34,998 nucleotides of DNA from JBIOJM01 sp044450785. GTDB lineage: Bacteria; Planctomycetota; Planctomycetia; Isosphaerales; Isosphaeraceae. Positions 1 to 7,889 of this stretch are shown piece after piece; within the stretch, counting starts at the first letter, position 1, and every line of letters begins with the position of its first letter. A program made the translations under genes and the position numbers. The DNA is taken from NCBI GenBank assembly GCA_044450785.1, contig JBIOJM010000068.1:1-34998 (forward strand). The letters are read 5' to 3'. Below the pieces are notes generated by a model. The model did no database searches and was not told where the DNA came from. It saw only the letters and a program-made list of their open reading frames with translations.

Positions 1-2
1 CC

Positions 3-126
3 GAAATAACTTCCCGACTTCGTATTTGTGTGCCACTGGCTATGCCAGTGTCCCCATGCTTGGGCGGGCACTGGCAGAGCCAGTGGCACCCGGAAAACCA
101 GAGGAGCTTAATCGGGAAGTTATTTC
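3..126. repeat. Nested palindromic (REP/MITE-like) element downstream of copA
   Basis: The ends at 3-17 and 112-126 are a perfect 15-bp inverted repeat (gaaataacttcccga and its complement). Inside are two 21-bp units, 30-50 and 69-89, which are inverted copies of each other with one mismatch; each is itself a hairpin (cactggc, 3-nt loop, gccagtg). The element sits 29 bp past the copper ATPase stop codon, so it could end its transcription or be a non-autonomous mobile repeat. No ORF inside is convincing. Confidence 0.75.
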
Positions 127-154
127 CGACCTGTTCCTTAGGCCCTTTTGACCT

Positions 155-2560
155 TCACAACTTCAGCTTGCGCAGCCGCAGCGCGTTCAAGATCACGGAA
201 ACGGAGCTGAGGGTCATCGCCAGGCTGGCGATCATGGGACTGAGCAGGATTCCGAACCACGGATAAAGGACACCGGCCGCGATCGGTACTCCAAGAGCGT
301 TGTAAAGAAACGCGAACGCGAGGTTCTGGCGAATGTTCGTCATGGTCGCCCGGCTGAGCCGGCGAGCCCGGACGATCCCCCGCAGGTCTCCCTTGATCAA
401 GGTCACGCCCGCGCTCTCCATCGCGACGTCGGTGCCGGTCCCCATCGCGATGCCCACCTGCGCCTGGGCCAGCGCCGGCGCGTCGTTGATCCCGTCGCCG
501 GCCATGGCGACCATGCGGCCCTCAGCCTGGAGACGCTTGATTTCCTCGGATTTCTGAGCGGGGAGCACCTCGGCCCGAAACTCGTCGACTCCGAGCCGGC
601 GCGCAACCGCCTCGGCCGTCGCGCGGCTATCGCCGGTGAGCATGATCAGGCGGACGCCCTCGTTCCGCAAGTCGGTGACGGCGCCGGCCGCCGATTCCTT
701 GATCGGATCGGCGATCCCGAGTAAACCCGCCGGACGGCCGTCGACCAGGACAAAGACGACCGTCTGGCCGTCGCGCCGCAGGTCGTCCGCCCGTTCACCC
801 AAGGCACCAGGCGGAGTGCCCAGCTCCTCCAGGAGCGCCTGGTTACCGATCGCCACGGTCCGGCCGTCCACCTGGCCCAGGGCGCCCCGGCCGGTGCGCG
901 ACTGGAATGCTTGGGCCCCCGATAACGTGAGTCCCTTTTCACGAGCGGCGCCGACGATCGCCGCGGCCAGCGGATGCTCACTTCCCTGTTCAAGGCTGGC
1001 GGCCAGACGGAGCAATTCGGATTCGTCCTGACCGGGTGCGGATACGGCGGACACCAGGCGGGACTTGCCCTCGGTGAGGGTGCCGGTCTTGTCGACCACG
1101 AGGGTATCCACCCGCTCGAGGATTTCGAGCGCCTCGGCGTTCTTGACCAGCACGCCCGCCGCGGCCCCGCGGCCGGTCCCAACCATGATCGACATCGGCG
1201 TGGCCAATCCCAGCGCGCAGGGGCAGGCGATGATGAGGACCGCGACGGCGTTGACCAGGGCGTACACCATCCGCGGCTCGGGGCCAAAGAGGCCCCAGGC
1301 GAAGAAGGTCGCGCAAGCGGCCAGAACCACCCCCGGGACGAAGTACGACGAGATGAGATCGGCCAGGCGCTGAATCGGGGCACGGGTCCGGCGCGCCTCG
1401 CTCACCATGCGAACGATCTGCGCGAGCACGGTCTCGGCGCCCACGCGGTCGGCCCGCACGACCAGGCCGCCCGTGCCGTTAACCGTGCCGCCGATCACCT
1501 GGGCGGCAGGCCCTTTCTCCACCGGGATCGGCTCACCGCTGATCATCGATTCGTCGACGGCGCTTGTCCCCTCCACCACGATCCCGTCGACCGGGATTTT
1601 CTCACCCGGGCGGACCCGGAGCCGATCGCCGGGTACGACCTGGTCGAGGGGGATATCCTGCTCGTGACCATCCCCTCGGAGCCGCCGCGCCGTCTTGGGC
1701 GCGAGCCCGAGCAGGGCCCGGATGGCGCTGCCGGTCTGGTGACGCGCCCGCAGCTCGAGGACCTGCCCCAGCAGGACCAGGGTGACGATCACAGCGGCCG
1801 GCTCGAAGTAGACCGCGACCTCGCCGTGGTGACTGCGGAACGAGGCCGGAAAGAAGTCGGGAACAAGCGCCGCGACGGCGCTGAAAACGAAGGCCGTTCC
1901 GGTCCCCAGGGCAATGAGCGTGAACATATTCAGCTTGCGGTGCACGAGCGAGGCCCAGCCGCGCTCGAAGAAAGGAAAACCGCCCCACACGACCACGGGC
2001 ATCGCGAGCGCGAGCTGGATCCAGACCAGGGCTCGACCCGAGAGGAAGCCGGGAAGAACCAGACCGGGGACCATCTCCGCCATGGAAATCAAGAGGAGCG
2101 GCATCGTCAGGACAAGGCTGATCCAGAAGCGGCGGCTCATATCCAGCAACTCGGGATCGACGCCGGCATCCTCAGAAAGTGTGCGCGGCTCCAGGGCCAT
2201 CCCGCAGATCGGGCAGGAGCCGGGCCGGTCGCTCACGATCTCCGGGTGCATGGGGCAGGTGTAGGTGGTCCCGGCCGGCCGAGCCTGGGAGACTGCGGCC
2301 GGCGCCTGGGTGACCGCTCCCAGGGTCACGAGTTGCGCCGGGACAGGGGCGCCATCTCCCAGGAACCGGGCCGGATCGTCGCGAAACCGCTCGATGCAAT
2401 GCCGGCTGCAGAAGTAGAAGGTCCGCCCGTCGTGGTCGACGGACCCGGCGGCGGTCTCGGGGACGACCATCATGCCGCAGACCGGATCCTTGACCGTGCC
2501 CCGGCTGTCGTCATCGTGCTGATGCCGATCCATGGCGTGGGCCTGTTCGCTCGGGTTCAT
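155..2560 (-). CDS. copA: P1B-type copper-exporting ATPase with YHS and HMBD N-terminal domains
   Basis: This 801-aa protein is predicted to pump Cu(I) out of the cytoplasm using ATP. The N-terminus has a YHS-type metal site (PVCGM at 26-30, CSRHC at 51-55) and then a heavy-metal-binding domain (CPMHP at 102-106, CPICGM at 116-121); no GMTCxxC HMA domain is present. The ATPase core is complete: SGEP at 341-344, membrane CPC at 446-448, phosphorylated Asp in DKTGTLT at 490-496, HP at 529-530, TGD at 642-644, GDGIND at 688-693. YN at 753-754 and M782xxSS in the last two helices fit the Cu(I) subclass P1B-1. About eight membrane segments are visible. Its ATG overlaps the stop of the upstream CHAD gene by 4 bp, indicating one operon. 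Function is secure at family level; the metal is inferred from motifs. Confidence 0.93.
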   Translation of the reverse strand: MNPSEQAHAMDRHQHDDDSRGTVKDPVCGMMVVPETAAGSVDHDGRTFYFCSRHCIERFRDDPARFLGDGAPVPAQLVTLGAVTQAPAAVSQARPAGTTYTCPMHPEIVSDRPGSCPICGMALEPRTLSEDAGVDPELLDMSRRFWISLVLTMPLLLISMAEMVPGLVLPGFLSGRALVWIQLALAMPVVVWGGFPFFERGWASLVHRKLNMFTLIALGTGTAFVFSAVAALVPDFFPASFRSHHGEVAVYFEPAAVIVTLVLLGQVLELRARHQTGSAIRALLGLAPKTARRLRGDGHEQDIPLDQVVPGDRLRVRPGEKIPVDGIVVEGTSAVDESMISGEPIPVEKGPAAQVIGGTVNGTGGLVVRADRVGAETVLAQIVRMVSEARRTRAPIQRLADLISSYFVPGVVLAACATFFAWGLFGPEPRMVYALVNAVAVLIIACPCALGLATPMSIMVGTGRGAAAGVLVKNAEALEILERVDTLVVDKTGTLTEGKSRLVSAVSAPGQDESELLRLAASLEQGSEHPLAAAIVGAAREKGLTLSGAQAFQSRTGRGALGQVDGRTVAIGNQALLEELGTPPGALGERADDLRRDGQTVVFVLVDGRPAGLLGIADPIKESAAGAVTDLRNEGVRLIMLTGDSRATAEAVARRLGVDEFRAEVLPAQKSEEIKRLQAEGRMVAMAGDGINDAPALAQAQVGIAMGTGTDVAMESAGVTLIKGDLRGIVRARRLSRATMTNIRQNLAFAFLYNALGVPIAAGVLYPWFGILLSPMIASLAMTLSSVSVILNALRLRKLKL

Positions 2561-3570
2561 GATGAAAGAGTTTTGGGCTGGGGCTTTATCCAGCGGCGCA
2601 ACTTCTTGCGGTCGAGTTTCGCCCAGATCTTGAAGAACTCAGCCCGGGTGGCGCGGGCTGACTTGCGCTGGGTTTCGAGAAGGCTTTCCGCGGCCTGGAC
2701 GAAGGCGGGATCATCTGCGTGCCCGGCGAGTGCGTGCCTGATCTCTCGGGTGGCTTCAGTCGCGTCCTGGTGTTCGCCGAGTGTGTCCTGAATCTGAGTC
2801 GTGAGGCGGATGAAGCGGCCGGCGGCGCGGGCGGCGCGGCGGCGCAGGACGGGTGCGACCAACTCTGCGGTGTAACGGGCGCGCTTGGCGCGCTTGCGCA
2901 GCACGTGAAACTCCTCGTCGGGATCAGACGGCCGCAGACCTCGCGCGGCCTTCTTGAGCCGCCGCCATGCCGCAGCGGCCGCCGGTGGCAGGGACGCGCG
3001 GCATGAGACGCAAGCGGCGTCCATGAGCGCGGGGCGCTCGGCCGCTCGCTTGAGTGTTTCCAGCAGGCTGCGATAGCGATCGCTCTCCAGGGCGTCGTTG
3101 AGTGCCCGCGCCGCTTGTGTGCGCCGCGCCTCGAGCGCCGGGAACAGGGGTGCCAGGGCCCCCGCGCCGGAACTGTCCCGCTCCGGCTTCGGGACGGCCT
3201 GCCGTAGCCTTGCCAGCAGGATATCCAGGTCGCGAACGCCGCCGAGCATACCGGCCAGCCATTTCAGCTCCCCCTCGACTTGCTCGCGCCACGACCGCTC
3301 GACCAGGTCCTCGAGCGCGCGAAGCTCGCTGCGCAGCCGCCTGATCGAGGTTCGCAGGCGATGGATGCCCTCTGTGTTCCCCCGCCTGACCTCGGGGTCG
3401 CTCGCCGCGATCCGCGAGACCGCAGTCTGAAGAGCCGAGACAACCGCGCGCCCCGCCGGGTCGTCCGGCCTCAGACTGGGAGACGACTCCGTCGAGGGTG
3501 GACACGGATCCCCCAGGAGAGCCGGCCGGTCTCGACTCGCAAACGAATTGTGAGATTTGTGATGCAGCAT
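2557..3570 (-). CDS. CHAD domain protein (predicted polyphosphate-binding)
   Basis: This 337-aa protein consists mostly of a CHAD domain (residues about 38-325), an all-helical fold known to bind inorganic polyphosphate. Conserved features visible are the basic helix HRLRTSIRRLR with H70, the second-half motif FHVLRKRAKRARY with H222, and LGEHQDA with H267; the protein is very rich in Arg and Lys. The frame stays open to 3909, but the extra 113 residues look non-conserved and would overlap the divergent sigma-factor gene, so the ATG at 3570 is chosen; no strong ribosome site precedes it. The stop overlaps the copA start in ATGA, so the two are probably co-translated. A link between polyphosphate and copper detoxification is plausible but inferred. 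Confidence 0.85.
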   Translation of the reverse strand: MLHHKSHNSFASRDRPALLGDPCPPSTESSPSLRPDDPAGRAVVSALQTAVSRIAASDPEVRRGNTEGIHRLRTSIRRLRSELRALEDLVERSWREQVEGELKWLAGMLGGVRDLDILLARLRQAVPKPERDSSGAGALAPLFPALEARRTQAARALNDALESDRYRSLLETLKRAAERPALMDAACVSCRASLPPAAAAAWRRLKKAARGLRPSDPDEEFHVLRKRAKRARYTAELVAPVLRRRAARAAGRFIRLTTQIQDTLGEHQDATEATREIRHALAGHADDPAFVQAAESLLETQRKSARATRAEFFKIWAKLDRKKLRRWIKPQPKTLSS

Positions 3571-3907
3571 GATACGCGTCGCCAGATCTTGGAATCCGCG
3601 GCGACTTTTTCCGCCGACGAAAGATTTCGACCACGCCGGCTCGATAGCTTCCTGCTGGCTCCAGAACCCCGTGACAAGTTCCCAATTATCCAGCTTCGGC
3701 GAAGGAATGCACTGGCTTAGGCCGGAATTCTCGTCGAATCCATGACGGCATGCGGTATTTGGCGTATTCAGTCGGCGTGCTCGGTTAATCTTCTCGCCGG
3801 CGCCACTTGCGTTCTCGCCGCGTTTCCGTTCTTGATAATCTATTCGTTCCCTCTTCGTTCGATTCGAGCGAATCCTGAAACAGGGTCTGGTGGGTCGGGG
3901 TATGATC
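3571..3907. other. Intergenic region between divergent CHAD-copA and sigma-factor genes
   Basis: These 337 bp separate two divergent transcription units and should hold promoters for both. The part from about 3740 to 3880 is more AT-rich than its surroundings. I see no clear -35/-10 pair, operator or RNA structure that I would defend. The CHAD frame is open through it, which may mislead gene callers. Confidence 0.5.
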
Positions 3908-4501
3908 ATGACGACCGACCTGCGGGCGCCCAGATGCAGCAGTGAGATGGCGATGGATGACCCCGCGCTGGTCGAGGCGCTCCGGTCTGGTGATCCGCAG
4001 GCGCCTCGCTTGCTGATCGAACGATATCAGGGGGTTGTCTTCGGCCTGTGCTATCGGATGATGAACCACCAGCAGGACGCCGAGGACGTCGCGCAGGAAA
4101 CGTTCGTCCGCGCGTTGCGGGCGATGGGGGGCTTTGATCCCGCGCGTCCGATCCGCCCCTGGCTCCTGGAGATCGCCGCCAACCGCTGTCGTACGGCATT
4201 GGCCAGCCGCGCCCGCGGGCGCATGCAGGCACTGAACGAAACGGTCGAGCAAGTGTCCGACCCCCGAGCCGGGCGGGCCGATCCCGACGACCTGGCCGGC
4301 GAGCTGGAACGAGCCTTGAGCACGCTGCGGCCCGAATATCGCCTGGTCTTCGTCCTGTTCCACGAGCAGAATCTGTCGTACGACGAGATCGCCCGGACAG
4401 TGATCCGGCCGATCGGCACCGTCAAAACGTGGCTCCATCGCGCTCGGGCCCAACTGGCCGAAACCCTCGGCAGACGCGGAATAGGAGACATTAGGCAGTA
4501 G
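3908..4501 (+). CDS. ECF-type RNA polymerase sigma factor
   Basis: This 197-aa protein has region 2 (about 34-100, with the QDAEDVAQETFVRA core and a WLLEIAANRCR end) and region 4 (about 131-187, with LSYDEIARTVIRPIGTVKTWLHRAR as helix-turn-helix), and no region 1 or 3, as expected for ECF sigma factors. It would direct RNA polymerase to a small regulon in response to an envelope signal. Possible starts are GTG 3890, ATG 3902, 3908, 3947 and 3953; 3908 is preferred because GGGG lies 6 nt before it. The anti-sigma gene follows after 11 bp, so activity is probably held by that membrane protein. The stimulus cannot be read from the sequence. Confidence 0.9.
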   Translation: MTTDLRAPRCSSEMAMDDPALVEALRSGDPQAPRLLIERYQGVVFGLCYRMMNHQQDAEDVAQETFVRALRAMGGFDPARPIRPWLLEIAANRCRTALASRARGRMQALNETVEQVSDPRAGRADPDDLAGELERALSTLRPEYRLVFVLFHEQNLSYDEIARTVIRPIGTVKTWLHRARAQLAETLGRRGIGDIRQ

Positions 4502-4512
4502 ATGGAGAACTC

Positions 4513-5409
4513 ATGCCCATGAATTGTCGCGACTTCGAACGCACGTGTAATGAGCTGATCGACGCCGGCTCACGGGTCATCGGCCAGGCGGCCGCCGGCG
4601 GCGACGCTCCGGGTGCCCGGAGTCCCGCGCGGAGCACGGCGGAGCCGGAGCCGGCCGCGAACGACCGCGAACGTCTCTTGCTGGATCATGCGGCTGGCTG
4701 CCCGGCTTGCCGTGAGGTGGCGGCGCGGTATGAGACTCTGCGCCTGGCTCTCCGCGTCTGGGGGCCCCCGCCAGCCGCGCCGGCCGGCCTGGCGGATCGG
4801 ATCCTGGCCGCGGCCCAAGCGGAAGCACCGTCCTTGCCGCGCTGGCGCGGCGGCACCTACCGAACCCAGCGGTTCTGGCAGGCCGGCCTGCCGCTGGCGA
4901 CCGTCGCCGCGGCGGTTGTGGCGGCCGTCACCGTCGGTTTGCTGATGCCCAAGCTGACGGTCGATCAATCGCGATTGAACCATCCCACGCCCAGGGCGGC
5001 CGTGAGCCCCAGCGGCGGCCATGCTGCCAGCGCCAGCCCGGCTTCGGCCGACGCCCGGGCGCTCAACGAAGCCGTGGCCGGCGCGACCGCGGCGACCTGG
5101 GACCTGGCCCGCTCGGCGTCCGAGCCGGCCGCGCGAATCAGCCGCCAGGTCCTCGACGCGGCCACCGGGCCCGAGTTGAACCCGTCTGTCCCAGGCCCCG
5201 GCGGGGATTCGGTGTCGGTCCCATCGTTGGGTTCGCTTGCGCCCGACTCGGCCACCGCCGTGGCGATGTTGCAGCAGGTCGGCGACCGTCTTGCCACCGG
5301 TGTGCGTCCCCTGTCGACGACGGCCCGGCATGCATTCGGGTTCCTGCTCGGGCCAACCCTCGCCAAGCCCGAGGTCCGCACCAACCCGCCAGCCGCGAAG
5401 GGAGCCTGA
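4513..5409 (+). CDS. Membrane-anchored zinc-finger anti-sigma factor
   Basis: The 298-aa product carries an H-x3-C-x2-C motif (H59, C63, C66) typical of zinc anti-sigma domains, in a cytoplasmic N-terminal part of about 115 residues. One membrane segment follows at about 125-146 (LATVAAAVVAAVTVGLL), then an Ala/Pro/Ser-rich outer part of about 150 residues with no recognised fold. A 30-residue low-complexity insert separates the first helix (Cys-5 region) from the HxxxCxxC helix, longer than usual. GGAG lies 5 nt before the ATG. Expected role: bind and silence the sigma factor encoded just upstream until an envelope signal releases it. The stop overlaps the next start by 1 nt (TGATG). Confidence 0.8.
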   Translation: MPMNCRDFERTCNELIDAGSRVIGQAAAGGDAPGARSPARSTAEPEPAANDRERLLLDHAAGCPACREVAARYETLRLALRVWGPPPAAPAGLADRILAAAQAEAPSLPRWRGGTYRTQRFWQAGLPLATVAAAVVAAVTVGLLMPKLTVDQSRLNHPTPRAAVSPSGGHAASASPASADARALNEAVAGATAATWDLARSASEPAARISRQVLDAATGPELNPSVPGPGGDSVSVPSLGSLAPDSATAVAMLQQVGDRLATGVRPLSTTARHAFGFLLGPTLAKPEVRTNPPAAKGA

Positions 5410-7436
5410 TGGAACCGAAATCCACCATGACCCCGGTTGATCCCTGCGGCGCCGGCGGCGCTCGACCTGCGCGTACCCGCGAGCGAGCCGGGGCGTTTCG
5501 CGCGGCGTTCGCGACGGTCTGGCTCGTTCCGGTGATCATCGGGGCTCACGCCTCCGCGGCCGAACCCGGCGAACGGCCGGCCGATCCTCTGTTGCGCCTG
5601 GTCGCGCCCGACGCGGCCATCGTCCTGACAGTCGAAGGCCTGCGCGACAAGGTCCGCGCGTTCACCGGGTCGCGGCTGGCCGCCGACCTGCGGCAGCTTC
5701 CGGTCGTGCGGGCCTGGCTCGAGTCCGAGAAGTACCAGCAATTCGAACAGTCGCGCGCCCAGATCGAGGCAGTTCTGGGAGCGAACCTGACGGACCTGCG
5801 CGACGAACTGCTGGGCGATGCGGTGGTTCTGGCCCTGCGGCTTCCGCCCGAGGGCCCCGCCGACTCGAGCCTGGCCCGCGGTCTCCTCCTGTTCCAGGCG
5901 CGAGACCAAGCCCTGCTCGAGCGGCTGATTCGCGTGGTCAACACGACGCAGAAGGACAGCGGTGAGCTGGCCCAAGTCGGCGACCGCCAGCGGGCCGGCA
6001 CGGCGTACCACGTCCGCGAGTTCCCTGCCGCGGCCGGACGTCTGCCCGAATGGTACGTCGCCTACCCCGACGGCACGTTCGCATTCTCCAACTCCGAGTT
6101 GCTGATCCAGGCCGTCATCGACCGCAAGACCTCGACCCAGGCGGCTCAAAATGTCCCGCGTGAGGTCGCCGGCGCGAGCGCTGTCAACGACTCGGGCGCG
6201 AAGATCGAGCCCGGGCTAGGCGACCTGCCCAAGCTTCACTCCGTTCAGCGCCGGCTGCCCGAGCCGGCCCTGGCCCGGCTCTTCGTCGACCCCAGGCATA
6301 TCGGGCGGCTGCTGGCGGCCGCGCCACGACCGGCCAAACCGAGGGACGCCCGCCTGATGGCCATGCTCGAGCGTTACCTGGCCGCGGTCGATTATGCGGG
6401 AGCGGCCCTGGTCTGGAACGACCGCGCCATCGTGCTCCACACGGTCGAGACACTCGATCCGTCCCGGCTCGACTCCTGGCTGCGACGCTGGGCCGGCGGT
6501 ACCCGCCGGCTCGATCCCGCACTCGAACGCGTCCCTTCCACCGCGTTGGCCCTGGCCTCCGGCCAGGTCGACGCCCTCGCGTTCTACGACGCACTTTCCC
6601 AGCTCGTCCCCAACGAAGACGGGCCCAAGATGGCCAATATCGAGACCATCCTGACCGGCTTATTGCTCGGCCAGGATCTGCGCACCAGGATTCTGCCTCG
6701 AATGGGGCCTGGCGTCCTCGCCTATCTCGACTCACCCTCGGAAACGGACGAGGGGAGAGCAACCGGCGTCGAACCGTCGCCGGGCTCGTCCTGGCCGTTC
6801 CCACTCGTCGCGGTCGTCAGTCTGAGAGGAGACGAGCGTGGGGGACCCCGAGCGGGCGGGGCGCGACCCACAGATACAAATGCTGGAGAAACTGCTTCGA
6901 CTACCGTGCTCGCCGCGCTGGAGAACGCCCTGAGGACCGTCCTCGCCCTCACGGCGATGGACGAGAAGCGGAACGGGGGCAGGTCGCGGATCCTGACGCG
7001 TGTGGTCGCCGGGGCGACCGTGACAACCCTGGATCCATTCATCCCGTTTGCCTACGCGTTCGACGGCGCGGGCTCTCGCCTGGTCGTGGGCACGTCGGCC
7101 GACTCCGTCGCGCGCTATCTCGAGAGTTCCTCCGACCCCAAGGCCGGCGAGCGGTTCCGCCGCCTCCAGGCCGCGGCCTTCCCGGGCGACGAGACCTTTT
7201 GCTGTGTCGACTTCGACGCCTTGAACAAGCTGGCCGGCCGCCACCGCAAACGCCTGGTTCAATCCCTGGCCGCGCGCAAGCAGCGGCCGGCCGCCGACGT
7301 TGACCGCGACCTCACGCAGGTGCTGGCCCTGGCGCGGTTGTTCGAGGCCGCGTTCGTAACGAGCCGCTTCGAGCCGGATGCAACCGCCGTCCAGCGACGC
7401 GTCGGACTGATCCTGCACGATCAGGGTGGGAAATGA
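5409..7436 (+). CDS. Large exported protein of unknown function in sigma/anti-sigma operon
   Basis: This 675-aa protein starts with a basic stretch and a hydrophobic segment (about 31-49) ending ASAAEP, consistent with export by Sec, although the positively charged leader is unusually long. The rest is soluble with alternating beta-rich and helical parts and no catalytic motif I recognise. Repeated patterns such as DAAIVLTVEGL, RLFVDPRHIGRLL and RLVVGTSADSVARYLES resemble the DUF3352 type of exported proteins, but this is a weak similarity call. It overlaps the anti-sigma stop by 1 nt, so it is likely co-expressed and may sense or answer the same envelope stress. Confidence 0.6.
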   Translation: MEPKSTMTPVDPCGAGGARPARTRERAGAFRAAFATVWLVPVIIGAHASAAEPGERPADPLLRLVAPDAAIVLTVEGLRDKVRAFTGSRLAADLRQLPVVRAWLESEKYQQFEQSRAQIEAVLGANLTDLRDELLGDAVVLALRLPPEGPADSSLARGLLLFQARDQALLERLIRVVNTTQKDSGELAQVGDRQRAGTAYHVREFPAAAGRLPEWYVAYPDGTFAFSNSELLIQAVIDRKTSTQAAQNVPREVAGASAVNDSGAKIEPGLGDLPKLHSVQRRLPEPALARLFVDPRHIGRLLAAAPRPAKPRDARLMAMLERYLAAVDYAGAALVWNDRAIVLHTVETLDPSRLDSWLRRWAGGTRRLDPALERVPSTALALASGQVDALAFYDALSQLVPNEDGPKMANIETILTGLLLGQDLRTRILPRMGPGVLAYLDSPSETDEGRATGVEPSPGSSWPFPLVAVVSLRGDERGGPRAGGARPTDTNAGETASTTVLAALENALRTVLALTAMDEKRNGGRSRILTRVVAGATVTTLDPFIPFAYAFDGAGSRLVVGTSADSVARYLESSSDPKAGERFRRLQAAAFPGDETFCCVDFDALNKLAGRHRKRLVQSLAARKQRPAADVDRDLTQVLALARLFEAAFVTSRFEPDATAVQRRVGLILHDQGGK

Positions 7437-7557
7437 GTCGCCCTGGTGAGAGGTTTCGAGGTAGAATCGATCTTAACTCTCACCAACGCCTGGGCTTTTG
7501 TTCGCTCTCACCGCTCCGAGATCGACCTTCAGATCCGCGAGAACGAGCTGGGGTGAG
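7437..7557. other. Spacer between exported-protein gene and inverted-repeat element
   Basis: I see no ORF, hairpin terminator or promoter that can be defended in these 121 bp; they lead directly into the inverted-repeat element starting at 7558. Confidence 0.4.
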
Positions 7558-7851
7558 TTTTGAAGTTATGCTTTTTTTGATTTCGCCCCGAAGGGGCACC
7601 GACATGCCAGCCCAGGGCAACGCCCTGGGGTATGGAAAACGTGATGATCCGTGCCCTGAAAGGGCCGAACATGAGGTTCAATCCCAGCGTTATCGAGCGC
7701 TCTCCATTTGCCCTTGAGACAGGGAGCCTGTCCTTGTCACGCCCTTTCAGGGCTCTGCTGATTCGTGTCGTTTGTCCGTTCCCAGGGCGGCGCCCTGGGC
7801 TGATATGTTACTGCCCCTTCGGGACGAGGACGCAAAGGCGCAACTTCAAAA
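7558..7851. repeat. 294-bp inverted-repeat element with ordered internal palindromes
   Basis: The outer ends ttttgaagtt (7558-7567) and aacttcaaaa (7842-7851) are perfect complements. Moving inward the two arms carry the same palindromes in mirror order: gccccgaaggggc at 7585-7597 against gccccttcggg at 7813-7823; cccagggcaacgccctggg at 7611-7629 against cccagggcggcgccctggg at 7781-7799; gccctgaaagggc at 7653-7665 against gccctttcagggc at 7741-7753. The whole can fold as a large cruciform and is not coding. It lies between a plus-strand operon end and a minus-strand gene end, so it may also terminate both. Confidence 0.8.
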
Positions 7852-7889
7852 GGCGTGAGTGGTGATCCGTTCGATCGTCATCGACCCTG

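Noticed and set aside
974..2791. 605-aa plus-strand open frame opposite copA
   Set aside because: It is antisense to a clear P-type ATPase, has a His/Arg/Gly/Asp-rich low-quality composition and no domain; it is a by-product of high GC.
3571..3909. 113-residue N-terminal extension of the CHAD protein
   Set aside because: It would overlap the divergent sigma gene, has no CHAD-like features and odd composition; ATG 3570 suffices for the whole domain.
7558..7851. CRISPR array
   Set aside because: The palindromes differ from one another and are arranged as a mirror image, without regular repeat-spacer units.
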